From positions 51,140 to 115,139 of IMG/VR virus record IMGVR_UViG_3300030101_002520: a stretch of 64,000 nucleotides of DNA; one strand, given 5' to 3'. The position numbers and the translations under genes were made by a program. Positions 41,870 to 49,872 of this stretch are shown one piece after another. The notes below the pieces were generated by a model that was not told the origin of the DNA, did no database searches, and saw nothing but the letters and a program-made list of their open reading frames with translations. How positions within the stretch are numbered: position 1 is the stretch's first letter; every line of letters begins with the position of its first letter. Source of the DNA: a virus.

Positions 41870-42343
41870 TTATTTACTTAATTTTTGGTTTATACTTAAT
41901 AATGCTCTTTCAATTCCTTTAAGAACATCTACTATATCTCTTTCATCTGGATTCTTAATTGCAACTTTTTCTTCAATTGCACTTGATCTATCAGTTACAT
42001 CATTAATAACTTTAAGTTCACTTACAGGTACAATATGTCTCTCAAATCCAGAACTACTAATAACTTTTTCATATTCTTCAGCCCAATGTTTATTGTGCTT
42101 TAGTAAATATAGTGTTCTTTTAGGATCTTCTGATTCATATTCAATACTTACAAATTCAGTAAATATATCTTTACCTTTTTGAAATTCACTTGGAAAGAAT
42201 GATACATGTAGTTCATCTTTACCGGATGGCCTGTATGCCATCTTAGGAATATATAATGCATTTGTATTATCTGTTCTTTCAAAATAATTTAAATGCTCTT
42301 TTTTTAATTCTAATACTTTTGCTTTACGCTCTTGTGGTGTCAT
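41870..42343 (-). CDS. Hypothetical protein of the replication block
   Basis: A 157-residue soluble protein, basic at the N-terminus (TPQERKAKVLELKKEHL), with a beta-rich middle (ELHVSFFPSEFQKGK) and a helical C-terminus. It lies between the helicase and the Sak4-like ATPase with gaps of three and one bases. No family recognised; it may be a helicase or recombination accessory. Confidence 0.55.
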   Translation of the reverse strand: MTPQERKAKVLELKKEHLNYFERTDNTNALYIPKMAYRPSGKDELHVSFFPSEFQKGKDIFTEFVSIEYESEDPKRTLYLLKHNKHWAEEYEKVISSSGFERHIVPVSELKVINDVTDRSSAIEEKVAIKNPDERDIVDVLKGIERALLSINQKLSK

Positions 42344-42346
42344 ATA

Positions 42347-43303
42347 TTATCTTCTTTGTTGTTGAGGTGGTGTATCCATCTCAGTTATTTGCATTCTTTC
42401 AAATTGTGCTTTGAAGAAACTCATACGTGTATCACCATTTCTTGCTTTTAGAAAGTGTAATACAAGAGTTCTATCATCTTCTATTATATATCTATCAGGA
42501 CCATAATATCTAATCTTTTGTTTAGCAGGCCGGTTGATACCAATTAAAGTATCAGCATGTTGTAACATTGCATCTGAACCAAATATATCTGATTCTAATA
42601 CATAGTTACCATACTTACCATCTTGTGCTCTGTCTGGATTATCTATGTTCCTATTTAATTGTGATAAACATATAAACATACATGGATAGTCTCTTTTACA
42701 TTGTGTAAAGAACTCACCTAATTCAAATAACATATCTAATCTGTTATTCTGATATGGTGCTCTCTTTACTAAAATACTATGATCAAGAGTTATAATAGTT
42801 TTTTTACCTTGATGTAAATTCATATAGATATCTACTTGATCTCTCATTTGATTTACAGTCATTGGTGTAGTAATTATATCTACAGGACTTTTAACTCTAT
42901 TCTTTGCATACGCATGACATTTGTCAAATGTATCCTTCTGTAAAGTTGTTCCTGCACTACATAATTCTTTATATGTTTTACCAGTTAGAGACGAAAATTC
43001 TCTTAATGCTGATGTTCTACCAACCATTTCAAAGCTAAATTCTAATACTCTATACTCTTCAGCTGGATTTAGAATGAAAGATTCTCTTACTATCTGATCC
43101 TTGATCAAAGTTTTACCTGATCCAGGTCTTCCCCCAATGACTGTAAGAGTATTCCATTCTAATCCATCTGTAATAGCATCATTAAACTTAGGCCATGGAG
43201 TTTGTATAGATTTCTCTTTACCACTCTGCCTAGCAAGCATATATTTCAGTGCTTCATTAAAAGACTGATATTGTCCGTCCCATGCTGGTTTAATTTTGCT
43301 CAT
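42347..43303 (-). CDS. DnaB-type replicative helicase
   Basis: This 318-residue helicase has Walker A GGRPGSGKT (57-65), Walker B KTIITLDHSILV, CLSQLNRNI and a C-terminal HFLKARNGDTRMSFF segment, the usual order for the DnaB C-terminal motor. The DnaB N-terminal primase-binding domain is absent, so the length is about two thirds of cellular DnaB. It overlaps the upstream winged-helix-like gene by four bases, which suggests that gene acts with it. Confidence 0.85.
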   Translation of the reverse strand: MSKIKPAWDGQYQSFNEALKYMLARQSGKEKSIQTPWPKFNDAITDGLEWNTLTVIGGRPGSGKTLIKDQIVRESFILNPAEEYRVLEFSFEMVGRTSALREFSSLTGKTYKELCSAGTTLQKDTFDKCHAYAKNRVKSPVDIITTPMTVNQMRDQVDIYMNLHQGKKTIITLDHSILVKRAPYQNNRLDMLFELGEFFTQCKRDYPCMFICLSQLNRNIDNPDRAQDGKYGNYVLESDIFGSDAMLQHADTLIGINRPAKQKIRYYGPDRYIIEDDRTLVLHFLKARNGDTRMSFFKAQFERMQITEMDTPPQQQRR

Positions 43304-43902
43304 ACTACTTTCTCTTTAAAATGATCTTTAGTTTCTGGCTCAACACCATCTCTAACCATATCACAATAATCAGCTAACTCTGAATGCTTTACCTTATGTT
43401 TATCTGATTTACAAATAAAATATTGACTTGTCTTCATATACATATAATCTTTATCTCTATATTCATCTATGTACATTACTGTTGCTTGTGTAACCTCATC
43501 CCATGAATAATCATAAGTATCAAAGAACCATCTAAATGCATTTTCTAACGTTTTAACATTCTGCCTACCTGGTTTACCACTTGGTAATTTACCTGCAGGC
43601 CATGCTTCTCTATATAACTTAAGCATATCTGCATAACCTTTACCAAGCAATTGTGTTGTGGTTCTTTTCTTTGCTACTCTAAAGTACTGATCATATTTAA
43701 CACATAAACTCTTACCTTTTTTAGTTAAAATTAACTTGTTATCTTTATTATATACTGCTAACTCTAAACTAAATATTTGTGATGCATCTTTTGCATTTAC
43801 TCCATTAGGAAAGAAAGTAATACTATTCTTTATCCCATACAAGAGAAGTAATTGGTTCGGTGTAAGCTTGTCCTTTAATATCTTCTGGAATAGTTCTAAC
43901 AT
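43300..43902 (-). CDS. Winged-helix-like replication accessory
   Basis: The N-terminal part of this 200-residue protein (LTPNQLLLLYGIKNSI) resembles the winged-helix start found in crAss-like replication proteins. A Lys/Gly-rich linker (LPSGKPGRQNV) and a helical C-terminal half follow. It overlaps the DnaA-like gene upstream by 80 bases; no later Met is plausible before residue 90, so the overlap seems real. A helicase-loader or origin-binding role is inferred from position. Confidence 0.6.
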   Translation of the reverse strand: MLELFQKILKDKLTPNQLLLLYGIKNSITFFPNGVNAKDASQIFSLELAVYNKDNKLILTKKGKSLCVKYDQYFRVAKKRTTTQLLGKGYADMLKLYREAWPAGKLPSGKPGRQNVKTLENAFRWFFDTYDYSWDEVTQATVMYIDEYRDKDYMYMKTSQYFICKSDKHKVKHSELADYCDMVRDGVEPETKDHFKEKVV

Positions 43903-44374
43903 AATTTCTAATATTTTCTTTTAATTTTTTATAAGCCTGACAAACTATAGGATCACCTATATCTAATAAAGTTGTAGCTTGTCTAATGCTATGTAATACA
44001 CTAGCATGATGTTTATTAATATGAGAACCTGTATATTGTAAAGTAAACCCCATCTTATTACATATATAACAAAATAACTGTTTAAATACTACAAACTCTC
44101 TAATTCTACAATCTTTACCTAAAGATCTCCATCCTTTAAAATCAGGATATTGTTCTCTCATTGTCTTTAATACTAGTTTTTCTAGTATCTCTATAGTTTT
44201 AATCTGATGTGCCTCTTTCATTGCATGTATTTCATCTTCCCATTGTTTGACGTTAAATACAACACTAGATTTATCACTGACTAAAATATTCAAATATTTT
44301 TTATATTTATTTTCAAATTTTTTTTTGAATGACTGTATATCATTAGTCATTTCAATTATATCTTCTTTAAACAT
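43823..44374 (-). CDS. DnaA domain IV-like DNA-binding protein
   Basis: This 183-residue protein has a helical, charged N-terminal half. Residues about 94-134 read VVFKQLFCYICNKMG...TGSHINKHHASVLHSIRQ, which matches the helix-turn-helix and signature (RDHTTVLHA) of DnaA domain IV. There is no ATPase domain. It is the first gene of the long minus-strand replication operon and is divergent from 44443, with overlapping promoters and a palindrome between. It may bind the phage origin or regulate this promoter. Confidence 0.68.
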   Translation of the reverse strand: MFKEDIIEMTNDIQSFKKKFENKYKKYLNILVSDKSSVVFNVKQWEDEIHAMKEAHQIKTIEILEKLVLKTMREQYPDFKGWRSLGKDCRIREFVVFKQLFCYICNKMGFTLQYTGSHINKHHASVLHSIRQATTLLDIGDPIVCQAYKKLKENIRNYVRTIPEDIKGQAYTEPITSLVWDKE

Positions 44375-44383
44375 AATACGTGG

Positions 44384-44415
44384 TTTGCAAAGATAACAAA
44401 AATTGTGTATCTTTA
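44384..44415 (+). promoter_or_regulatory. Bacteroidetes-type promoter, plus direction
   Basis: TTTG (44384-44387), a 20-base spacer and TATCTTTA (44408-44415) match the host consensus except for the final base. It lies 28 bases before the ATG at 44443 and overlaps the minus-direction element. Confidence 0.55.
44388..44395 (-). promoter_or_regulatory. Bacteroidetes-type -7 element of the replication operon
   Basis: TATCTTTG on the minus strand is a perfect TAnnTTTG element, about 14 bases before the ATG of the DnaA-like gene. No clear TTTG is found at the -33 position. It overlaps the plus-direction promoter, so only one direction may fire at a time. Confidence 0.5.
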
Positions 44416-44427
44416 ATTATATAATTA
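44414..44427. promoter_or_regulatory. Perfect 14-bp palindrome, possible operator
   Basis: TAATTATATAATTA is its own reverse complement. It overlaps the plus-direction -7 element and lies upstream of the minus-direction promoter, a place suited to a dimeric repressor. A/T richness makes chance possible. Confidence 0.35.
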
Positions 44428-44442
44428 TAAAAACTTATAGCA

Positions 44443-44940
44443 ATGGCTAAGAAAAAATCATCACCAAAGTCAAAGGAAAAAAAAGTATCTAATGTTCCTG
44501 ATCCAATAGAACTAACTGATAAAGATAGAGAAAAAACAGTTGATAAGATAAAGAAACTTAGAGGTAGTCAAGTAATGACTCTACCTGATGAAGCTATTGT
44601 AAGTATACCTGTATCAGGATCATATCATAAAGCCATAGAAGGTTTATTTTTCTACTTAATGGAACCTATGAATGCATCTGAAGTTATTGCAACAATGCAA
44701 CATATTAAAAATAATTTTAAAGATGTACCTGAAGAAAAGATCTCAAATAGACAAAAAGCTATTTGGACTATTATGACGTTATTATCTGAAATTCAATGGC
44801 AAGCTGATGCTCAAGGAAAATTAGTTAAAACAGAACAAAAAGTTGGTAATCTTATTCAAGATCTTTTAACTGGTGTTGATGGTGCATCAGGTGCAGTTGC
44901 TGCAACAATTGAAGCTGCAAAGAAATCTAACGAAGATTAA
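44443..44940 (+). CDS. Lone plus-strand hypothetical protein
   Basis: This 165-residue protein has a basic, disordered N-terminus (MAKKKSSPKSKEKK) and a helical body with EPMNASEVIATMQHIKNNF and TEQKVGNLIQDLL. The only plus-strand gene between two long minus-strand blocks, it ends by overlapping the convergent gene by 14 bases. The divergent position next to the DnaA-like gene hints at a role in early control or packaging. No family recognised. Confidence 0.6.
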   Translation: MAKKKSSPKSKEKKVSNVPDPIELTDKDREKTVDKIKKLRGSQVMTLPDEAIVSIPVSGSYHKAIEGLFFYLMEPMNASEVIATMQHIKNNFKDVPEEKISNRQKAIWTIMTLLSEIQWQADAQGKLVKTEQKVGNLIQDLLTGVDGASGAVAATIEAAKKSNED

Positions 44941-45310
44941 CCCCCGTAAAATCCCCCATTTCAATTAAGGACTGTATAACTAGATTTAGTTCTTGTTTAC
45001 TGCAGTCCTTAAATGATTTACAATATTCTTGCTTGTCTCTAACAAAACATAAACCTGTTTTTCTTTTAGCTTCAAGTTTAAGTTCTGCAAATGTGTGACC
45101 TACTTCATTTGCTAATTCTCTGATCATAGCATGGATCTTTGCAAGTTGTGCATTAGTTCCATCCTCTCCAGCTACACTAACAAATATCTCTACCTTTGTA
45201 CCTTCAGGTAACTCTTTAATCCAATTTTTATAAAGAGTACCTTTAGCTTTTATAGTGTGAACTAGATCACCATCTACCTTTTTTAATATTGAAAAGAAGT
45301 TATTTTTCAT
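44927..45310 (-). CDS. Possible recombination-mediator protein (NinB/Orf-like)
   Basis: This 127-residue protein has a beta-rich start and VEIFVSVAGE. The helical segment AQLAKIHAMIRELANEVGHT then has FAELKLEAKRKTG and a final QELNLVIQSLIEMG helix. The Q-x-x-K-(I/L)-H-A-M-I pattern recalls phage NinB/Orf-type recombination proteins, but similarity is weak. It overlaps the upstream 50-residue gene by 11 bases. Confidence 0.45.
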   Translation of the reverse strand: MKNNFFSILKKVDGDLVHTIKAKGTLYKNWIKELPEGTKVEIFVSVAGEDGTNAQLAKIHAMIRELANEVGHTFAELKLEAKRKTGLCFVRDKQEYCKSFKDCSKQELNLVIQSLIEMGDFTGVNLR

Positions 45311-45452
45311 ATACTTTAATTATAATTCTATTAGTAAACTTATTAAAGTAATGTTTACATACAACTCCTGTTTCTAGTTTAATAGTTTCAATTAGTATTT
45401 CATTTTTAAAACTATTCAGTATCCAATTTCTAAATTGTTTAAATATTCTCAT
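45300..45452 (-). CDS. 50-residue basic hypothetical protein
   Basis: The frame (MRIFKQFRNWILNSFKNE...) ends IIIKVYEK and overlaps both neighbours by 11-14 bases, which is usual in this operon. It is basic with several beta-prone segments. No motif recognised. Confidence 0.45.
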   Translation of the reverse strand: MRIFKQFRNWILNSFKNEILIETIKLETGVVCKHYFNKFTNRIIIKVYEK

Positions 45453-45696
45453 GATAATCAGTTATTTCTTTTTCTAATTCATACATAACATCCGGACATA
45501 ATTCATAGAAGAAATCAGCCATATCCACAGGTTCATCAGTGGATACATTAACGTGTTCATTCCATAAATAAATAGCAAGTACTTCTACTGTTGATCCTGT
45601 ACCAGGATGATCATGTGTAGCTTCTTCAGCTGGTATATAATTATAGTCTATATTTAGATCCCATTCATATATTTTTTTTGTATAACTCTTCAACAT
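45439..45696 (-). CDS. Acidic hypothetical protein
   Basis: This 85-residue acidic protein contains YIPAEEATHDHPGTGSTVEV and ADFFYELCPDVMYELEKE. I recall related short acidic proteins with an E-A-T-x-x-x-P-G-x-(G/S) segment in phages, without function. It overlaps the start region of the 45-residue gene upstream. Confidence 0.5.
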   Translation of the reverse strand: MLKSYTKKIYEWDLNIDYNYIPAEEATHDHPGTGSTVEVLAIYLWNEHVNVSTDEPVDMADFFYELCPDVMYELEKEITDYHENI

Positions 45697-45802
45697 GTTT
45701 TCTGTATTCTTTTTCTTTTAATATTTTCTTAAGGTATTCTGCAGGAGTTCCCTCCCATTTTTCATTTTTCATTTGAATGTAAATGTTTTTCATTTTTCCC
45801 AT
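45665..45802 (-). CDS. 45-residue helical hypothetical protein
   Basis: The frame contains KWEGTPAEYLKKILKEKEYR and is a charged helix. It overlaps the following gene by 32 bases and the preceding one by 41 bases. Support is moderate, from start-stop coupling and codon pattern. Confidence 0.35.
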   Translation of the reverse strand: MGKMKNIYIQMKNEKWEGTPAEYLKKILKEKEYRKHVEELYKKNI

Positions 45803-45923
45803 TACTTATTCTTTTTTTTATCCAATAATCTATTTGTGTACAAAAGTACATACCTGCACAGAAGGATGCTGCCATTCCTAAGACGGCAGCAACTCCTATA
45901 ACATAAATTTCTATTATCTCCAT
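45762..45923 (-). CDS. 53-residue membrane protein
   Basis: Begins MEIIEIYVIGVAAVLGMAAS and continues with FCAGMYFCTQIDYW, a membrane helix with two cysteines, then a basic tail. The start lies within the last codons of the His-rich secreted protein. No family recognised. Confidence 0.45.
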   Translation of the reverse strand: MEIIEIYVIGVAAVLGMAASFCAGMYFCTQIDYWIKKRISNGKNEKHLHSNEK

Positions 45924-46399
45924 CTACGTATATTATTTTTAACTTTTTTACTAAAATATCTTCTAAGAGATTCAGGACAATCATATTCCCAATAACCATC
46001 TCTATGTACTATAATGCTATAATCATGCATAAGATCAACATCATACATTGGATTCTCAAATGTTGCAACAACATTAGGTTTACCATAATCATTAAAATAT
46101 GGTGCTTGATAGTTTTTTCTTCTACTTTCAAGTACCCATTCATCTCTTCTTGGTATGTATCTAAAATGTAATTCTAATACAGTATTATCATTCCAACCAT
46201 AATCATTATAATAATAGTTTGGTCTATTGTTATTACCTATTACATCTAGTAGTGCCATACCAAACCAAAAATTATAGTTAGGTTTATGAACATGATGGTT
46301 ATGGTGTTTACCTTTATGACCATGTTTATTCTTATGCTTTGGCTTCTGTGCAAAACTAATACTAGTTATTAGTAATGCTAATAAAATTATTTTTTTCAT
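45914..46399 (-). CDS. Secreted His-rich protein
   Basis: This 161-residue protein has a signal peptide at about 1-18 (KKIILLALLITSISFAQ). A His/Lys-rich stretch follows (HKNKHGHKGKHHNHHVHK, about 21-38), then an aromatic-rich domain with YIPRRDEWVLESRR and YWEYDCPESLRRYF. The histidine run should bind metal ions such as zinc or copper. It would act in the periplasm or be lodged in the outer membrane; the function is unknown. It overlaps the helicase end by four bases. Confidence 0.6.
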   Translation of the reverse strand: MKKIILLALLITSISFAQKPKHKNKHGHKGKHHNHHVHKPNYNFWFGMALLDVIGNNNRPNYYYNDYGWNDNTVLELHFRYIPRRDEWVLESRRKNYQAPYFNDYGKPNVVATFENPMYDVDLMHDYSIIVHRDGYWEYDCPESLRRYFSKKVKNNIRRWR

Positions 46400-47502
46400 T
46401 TATTTAACGGATTATAAAATTTAACTTTAGTTTGATCAAATGTGCTAAGTGCAGAATTAACCCACTTAACATCCTGAGTATTTTTATAACATAATATATG
46501 ACATGTAGCAGTCTCAGTAGGATTAAGACGTAACAAACGCCCTATTCTTTGTGCAGACTTACGCTCATTACCATATGCATGCATAATGATACCCTGTTTT
46601 AGATTAGGTATAGTAACACCCTCACTTAATTGTAATACACAAGATAGCTTATCTATCCTGCCATCAGAAAATAACTGTAGGTTATCTTCTGAGTCAGGAT
46701 TTTTAGAGTGATAACTATGATCACACATTCTATCAGCTTGTTTTTGTGTGTTAGCAAATACAATACACTTATGTCCTATATTTCTAATTAAACCTTTAGC
46801 ATAATTTTCTTTTGTAGGATAATCCATCATGGCTTTCATACGCATGATAGATAGGTATTGTCTTTGCTTTGGTGTTTGAGCATCACCCAATGCACCTGTA
46901 AAGTACTGATAGTCAGATAGTTCTGATGTATACCATGTTCTTCCATCTTTTGCAGACTTCTTAACATTCTTTATTTTAGATAGTTCAAGTTCATGTACTA
47001 TGATTTGATAGTCATTAAGTATATCATTATCAGCTGCATCATCTACACTAAATGTATATCTAACAGGACAATATCTATTAACCATCTTTAGTTTTTCACC
47101 AGATTTAGGTGGTGTACCAGTTAAACCTAATATTCTACCTTTAAACTGATTTAAAAACTCATCATGACTTTCTAATAAACTATGACATTCATCTAAATAG
47201 ACTGTATCATAATCATTTGCTCTCTTCTTATTTAATGACAAGTATGTTGTAAACTCTATATGTGGTAATAAAGATTGTTTACCCATTAAATTTATCTCAT
47301 TGACCCATGAGTCTTTAACAGACCATTTTGGAACAACAACTAAAACTCTTGTAAAAGCATCAAAGAGTTTTTCTAAATGATATAGTGCAATTCTAGTTTT
47401 ACCAACACCCATTGATATTGCTAGTGTGCCTCTTTCATATTCAAGTGCTTTGTGTAAAGCCTTGAGTTGTACTTCTTCTCTTGATATTTCTTTCACTTCC
47501 AT
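46396..47502 (-). CDS. SF2 DNA helicase
   Basis: This 368-residue helicase has motif I MGVGKT (31-36), motif II DECH (104-107), motif III LGLTGTP and motif VI QRIGRLLR. The second RecA domain is short, as in many phage SF2 helicases. It probably helps replication, recombination or transcription-coupled steps. It overlaps the upstream gene by one base. Confidence 0.85.
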   Translation of the reverse strand: MEVKEISREEVQLKALHKALEYERGTLAISMGVGKTRIALYHLEKLFDAFTRVLVVVPKWSVKDSWVNEINLMGKQSLLPHIEFTTYLSLNKKRANDYDTVYLDECHSLLESHDEFLNQFKGRILGLTGTPPKSGEKLKMVNRYCPVRYTFSVDDAADNDILNDYQIIVHELELSKIKNVKKSAKDGRTWYTSELSDYQYFTGALGDAQTPKQRQYLSIMRMKAMMDYPTKENYAKGLIRNIGHKCIVFANTQKQADRMCDHSYHSKNPDSEDNLQLFSDGRIDKLSCVLQLSEGVTIPNLKQGIIMHAYGNERKSAQRIGRLLRLNPTETATCHILCYKNTQDVKWVNSALSTFDQTKVKFYNPLNK

Positions 47503-47765
47503 TAGTTTAAGCCTATATTATTATCTTTTAATAGTTTATGTAATTCATGATGAGCATCCATCTCATCAAAATGCTGCTTAATATTGTCAAGTTTAGCATT
47601 TATTTCTGGTGGTAATGAAGTTACTTCAAACCCATTAACATCATTTATTATATGCAATAGTGTTTCTTGATCTATAACATCAGGGTTATTTGATAGAAAC
47701 ATTGCAAGATCATATAAATCTTCTTTTTGTAAATTATCTGCTAGATATTTTAATAATTTTATCAT
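47502..47765 (-). CDS. Hypothetical helical protein
   Basis: An 87-residue acidic helical protein (KYLADNLQKEDLYDLAMFLS...), fully between the HNH protein and the helicase with one- and four-base overlaps. No recognised family; it may be a helicase partner. Confidence 0.5.
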   Translation of the reverse strand: MIKLLKYLADNLQKEDLYDLAMFLSNNPDVIDQETLLHIINDVNGFEVTSLPPEINAKLDNIKQHFDEMDAHHELHKLLKDNNIGLN

Positions 47766-48025
47766 ATTCTTTTTATTGAAAATCCTAATTCTTCTGCGTC
47801 TACTGGATTAAGTTCAATCCAATTGTGACAAGTTCTACATACTGATAGCCAAGTGTTTACATCATTGTGATATATACCTCTACCTTTCTTATGATGGACA
47901 TCTGTGGACTTATTTGTACATTTAGGCAATGCAGCTTGACACAAAGGATACTCAGCCAAGAATTCTCTTCTTAGCTGACTATACTTTGCCTCAATCTTTT
48001 GCATTTTTTTAGATCTTTGTCTCAT
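47762..48025 (-). CDS. HNH-type zinc-finger protein
   Basis: This 87-residue protein has C29 and C36, the catalytic-like TDVHHKKGR (H44, H45), and a second metal pair C63-x2-C66-H67 (VCRTCHNW). The layout is that of small HNH endonucleases and NinG-like recombination proteins. It may nick DNA in recombination or packaging. The distal HNH Asn/His is not clearly identified. Confidence 0.68.
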   Translation of the reverse strand: MRQRSKKMQKIEAKYSQLRREFLAEYPLCQAALPKCTNKSTDVHHKKGRGIYHNDVNTWLSVCRTCHNWIELNPVDAEELGFSIKRI

Positions 48026-48531
48026 TTTAAACTTAAATAGTTTTTAGGTAATAAACCTGTACCCATAAATTTGATTACTAAATCTTCATAAGTTAAACCT
48101 AAATCCTTTAAGTACATTTTATTTTTATAGTCAGGTAAATATTCAAAAGGCATTTCATAAATATCCTTACCTAATTCTGACTGTGCAAATATACGAAATA
48201 AAGGCTTAACTTGTTGCCATGTAACAAATTGTTTTAGTTCATTAACAACATGTTGACCACGCTTCCATACTTTGGTGATTCTTCTTTTCTTATCCCAATG
48301 CATTTTAGCTATCTCTTCTCTGTCATACATCTTTAAACCATGCAATACTCTCTTAAATAAGAAGTGTTGTACTGGATTAAGTTTTGTATACACAAGAGTT
48401 TGCTTTGGTTCTTTAATAAATAATTGATATTCAGATAGCATACCTAAGTATGTGTATCTTGCTTCTTCTCTTTGTATTTTAAATTGTTCTAACTTTGGTT
48501 TTAATTTTATAATTTGTTCTTTACTAAGCAT
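48022..48531 (-). CDS. Hypothetical protein
   Basis: A 169-residue, strongly basic, helical protein (QIIKLKPKLEQFKIQREEAR; HWDKKRRITKVWKRG) with many aromatic residues, ending LLPKNYLSLK. Probably nucleic-acid binding. It starts downstream of a stack of hairpins, so it may be expressed at a lower level than the upstream SSB-like gene. Confidence 0.55.
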   Translation of the reverse strand: MLSKEQIIKLKPKLEQFKIQREEARYTYLGMLSEYQLFIKEPKQTLVYTKLNPVQHFLFKRVLHGLKMYDREEIAKMHWDKKRRITKVWKRGQHVVNELKQFVTWQQVKPLFRIFAQSELGKDIYEMPFEYLPDYKNKMYLKDLGLTYEDLVIKFMGTGLLPKNYLSLK

Positions 48532-48566
48532 AATATATTCTATTAGTGAGTTATTGATAAATAGAA

Positions 48567-48591
48567 AAGGGCCCCCATGACAAGAGCCCTT
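48567..48591 (-). terminator. Terminator hairpin 3 of 3
   Basis: AAGGGC and GCCCTT pair around a 13-base loop; on the minus strand the stem is followed by TTC and a T-rich stretch. It is the last of three hairpins after the SSB-like gene. Confidence 0.55.
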
Positions 48592-48616
48592 CTCAAATGA
48601 AAAATTTATTTAAAAA

Positions 48617-48641
48617 GATGCGAGGTAACAAAGTCCGCATC
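48617..48641 (-). terminator. Terminator hairpin 2 of 3
   Basis: GATGCG and CGCATC form a 6-bp stem with a 13-base loop; on the minus strand five T residues follow directly. This is a good intrinsic terminator. Confidence 0.6.
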
Positions 48642-48650
48642 AAATCAAAT

Positions 48651-48670
48651 TGACCAGTTAAGGTTGGTCA
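48651..48670 (-). other. Hairpin 1 of 3 after the SSB-like gene
   Basis: TGACCA and TGGTCA pair around an 8-base loop, four bases after the stop at 48674. No T-run follows, so it may stabilise the transcript end or precede the terminators. Confidence 0.4.
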
Positions 48671-48673
48671 TTC

Positions 48674-49243
48674 CTATAATTCAAAAGTTTCTTCTTCCAT
48701 TTCTACTTCTTGTTCTACAACTTCCTCTACCTCCTCTACTTTTTCTGCTTTCTTCTTATCTTTCTTAGCCATTAGCTTGTTAAGATCTTCTTGAGTTACA
48801 GTTTTCTTAGAGTCAGTACCATTAGCTTCTCTAATAGCATCAGCATTAGTATGTGCTACTAATACATCTTGTTCTTTACCTGAAGCATCATAGAAAGTTC
48901 TTCTGTAGATAGGTTCACCATGTGCACAGCAAATTATACCTGTATCACCTGCTTTTTTAAGATCTCTATCAGGATTACTGCTGTTAAATGGTTCAGTTTG
49001 TTCTCTAATAACTATGTTACCAGAAAGTTCTTGACCTGGCTCAAAGCCCATAGCTTTAAGGTCTTCTAATTTACCATGTACTAATGTAGATCTACTTTTA
49101 TTGTCTACCCAACCTTGTGTATTAAAGAATACTTTTTGTTGAACTAATCTAATGTGAGCATATTCTGCATTAGTTTTTGATACTCTGATTGCGTTACCTT
49201 GTTCATCCGGAACAATAGTAACAGATTGTGAATTTGAATTCAT
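48674..49243 (-). CDS. SSB-like protein with acidic tail
   Basis: This 189-residue protein has a beta-rich N-terminal two thirds (SVTIVPDEQGNAIRVSKTN; FEPGQELSGNIVIRE) resembling an OB-type fold. A Lys-rich linker and a Glu-rich tail ending ETFEL follow. Its tip resembles that of the SSB at 40484 (DFEL). It shares the G-N-x-x-x-x-x-K-T and QEL-x-G-x-(I/V)-V pattern with the 101-residue protein at 50839, so the two are probably paralogs. A DNA- or RNA-binding role is likely; its three terminators suggest strong expression. Confidence 0.55.
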   Translation of the reverse strand: MNSNSQSVTIVPDEQGNAIRVSKTNAEYAHIRLVQQKVFFNTQGWVDNKSRSTLVHGKLEDLKAMGFEPGQELSGNIVIREQTEPFNSSNPDRDLKKAGDTGIICCAHGEPIYRRTFYDASGKEQDVLVAHTNADAIREANGTDSKKTVTQEDLNKLMAKKDKKKAEKVEEVEEVVEQEVEMEEETFEL

Positions 49244-49286
49244 GTCTTTGTTTTTGTTTTAATTAATTATTTGTGTTAACTATGAC

Positions 49287-49553
49287 TTATACGTCATCTC
49301 TATGAAAGTAGGAATCATCCATCTTCTCTATATCCTTGATCTCATCAAGGTTTGGTTCACGTTCATGTGAGTCCAATATTTTTTTATCTATTTTCTGCTT
49401 ACTTTTTAAAGCAGATTTATAAAAAGGATTAGTGATATCTGAAGTATAATCATTACCAAGACCATTTAGATCTCTGATCTCATCATCAGTTAAAGCTAAG
49501 TACTCTTCAATACTAAGTTCAATGATGCGTCCATTTGGTAATTGATAAATCAT
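49287..49553 (-). CDS. Acidic hypothetical protein
   Basis: The ATG at 49553 is preferred over the TTG at 49559. The 88-residue acidic protein contains IIELSIEEYLALTDDEIRDL and LDEIKDIEKMDDSYF. No family recognised. A TATATTTG element ends directly before the ATG, so if used it would give a leaderless transcript. Confidence 0.5.
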   Translation of the reverse strand: MIYQLPNGRIIELSIEEYLALTDDEIRDLNGLGNDYTSDITNPFYKSALKSKQKIDKKILDSHEREPNLDEIKDIEKMDDSYFHRDDV

Positions 49554-49632
49554 ATGCAAATATATGTGATTCAGTTATTATACCCTAATGATTTTGAATC
49601 AGCACTAATAATAATTTACAGTAGTATAGCTA

Positions 49633-49872
49633 TCATACTAATAGAAATTTTCTACCAATCCTCTTTATATATCCTTTTTGCTTTAATTTATTAAGATTTC
49701 TATGTATTGTACTTGGATTTACATCACATAAATCAGCCAATGTATTAATAGAAGGATAACAAGTTCTATTTTTATTTGCGTAAGTACATAACAAAGCATA
49801 CAAACCTTTAGCTTGCATAGATAGCTCTGGATCAGTTAATATATCTTTATTAACTATGCCAAAGGCTTCCAT
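49633..49872 (-). CDS. Winged helix-turn-helix DNA-binding protein (HTH_36 type)
   Basis: This 79-residue protein has a start (VNKDILTDPELSMQAKGLYA) and core helices (PSINTLADLCDVNPSTIHRN, LNKLKQKGYI) matching the HTH_36 replication/regulatory domain: helix 2, the turn with DVNPSTI, and the wing KGYIKRIG. It is the natural candidate for a regulator of this block. It overlaps the upstream gene by 19 bases. Confidence 0.75.
   Translation of the reverse strand: MEAFGIVNKDILTDPELSMQAKGLYALLCTYANKNRTCYPSINTLADLCDVNPSTIHRNLNKLKQKGYIKRIGRKFLLV

Noticed and set aside
49553-49565. TATATTTG directly before the ATG at 49553 as a promoter
   Set aside because: It would give a leaderless transcript and has no TTG at -33; listed only as a remark.
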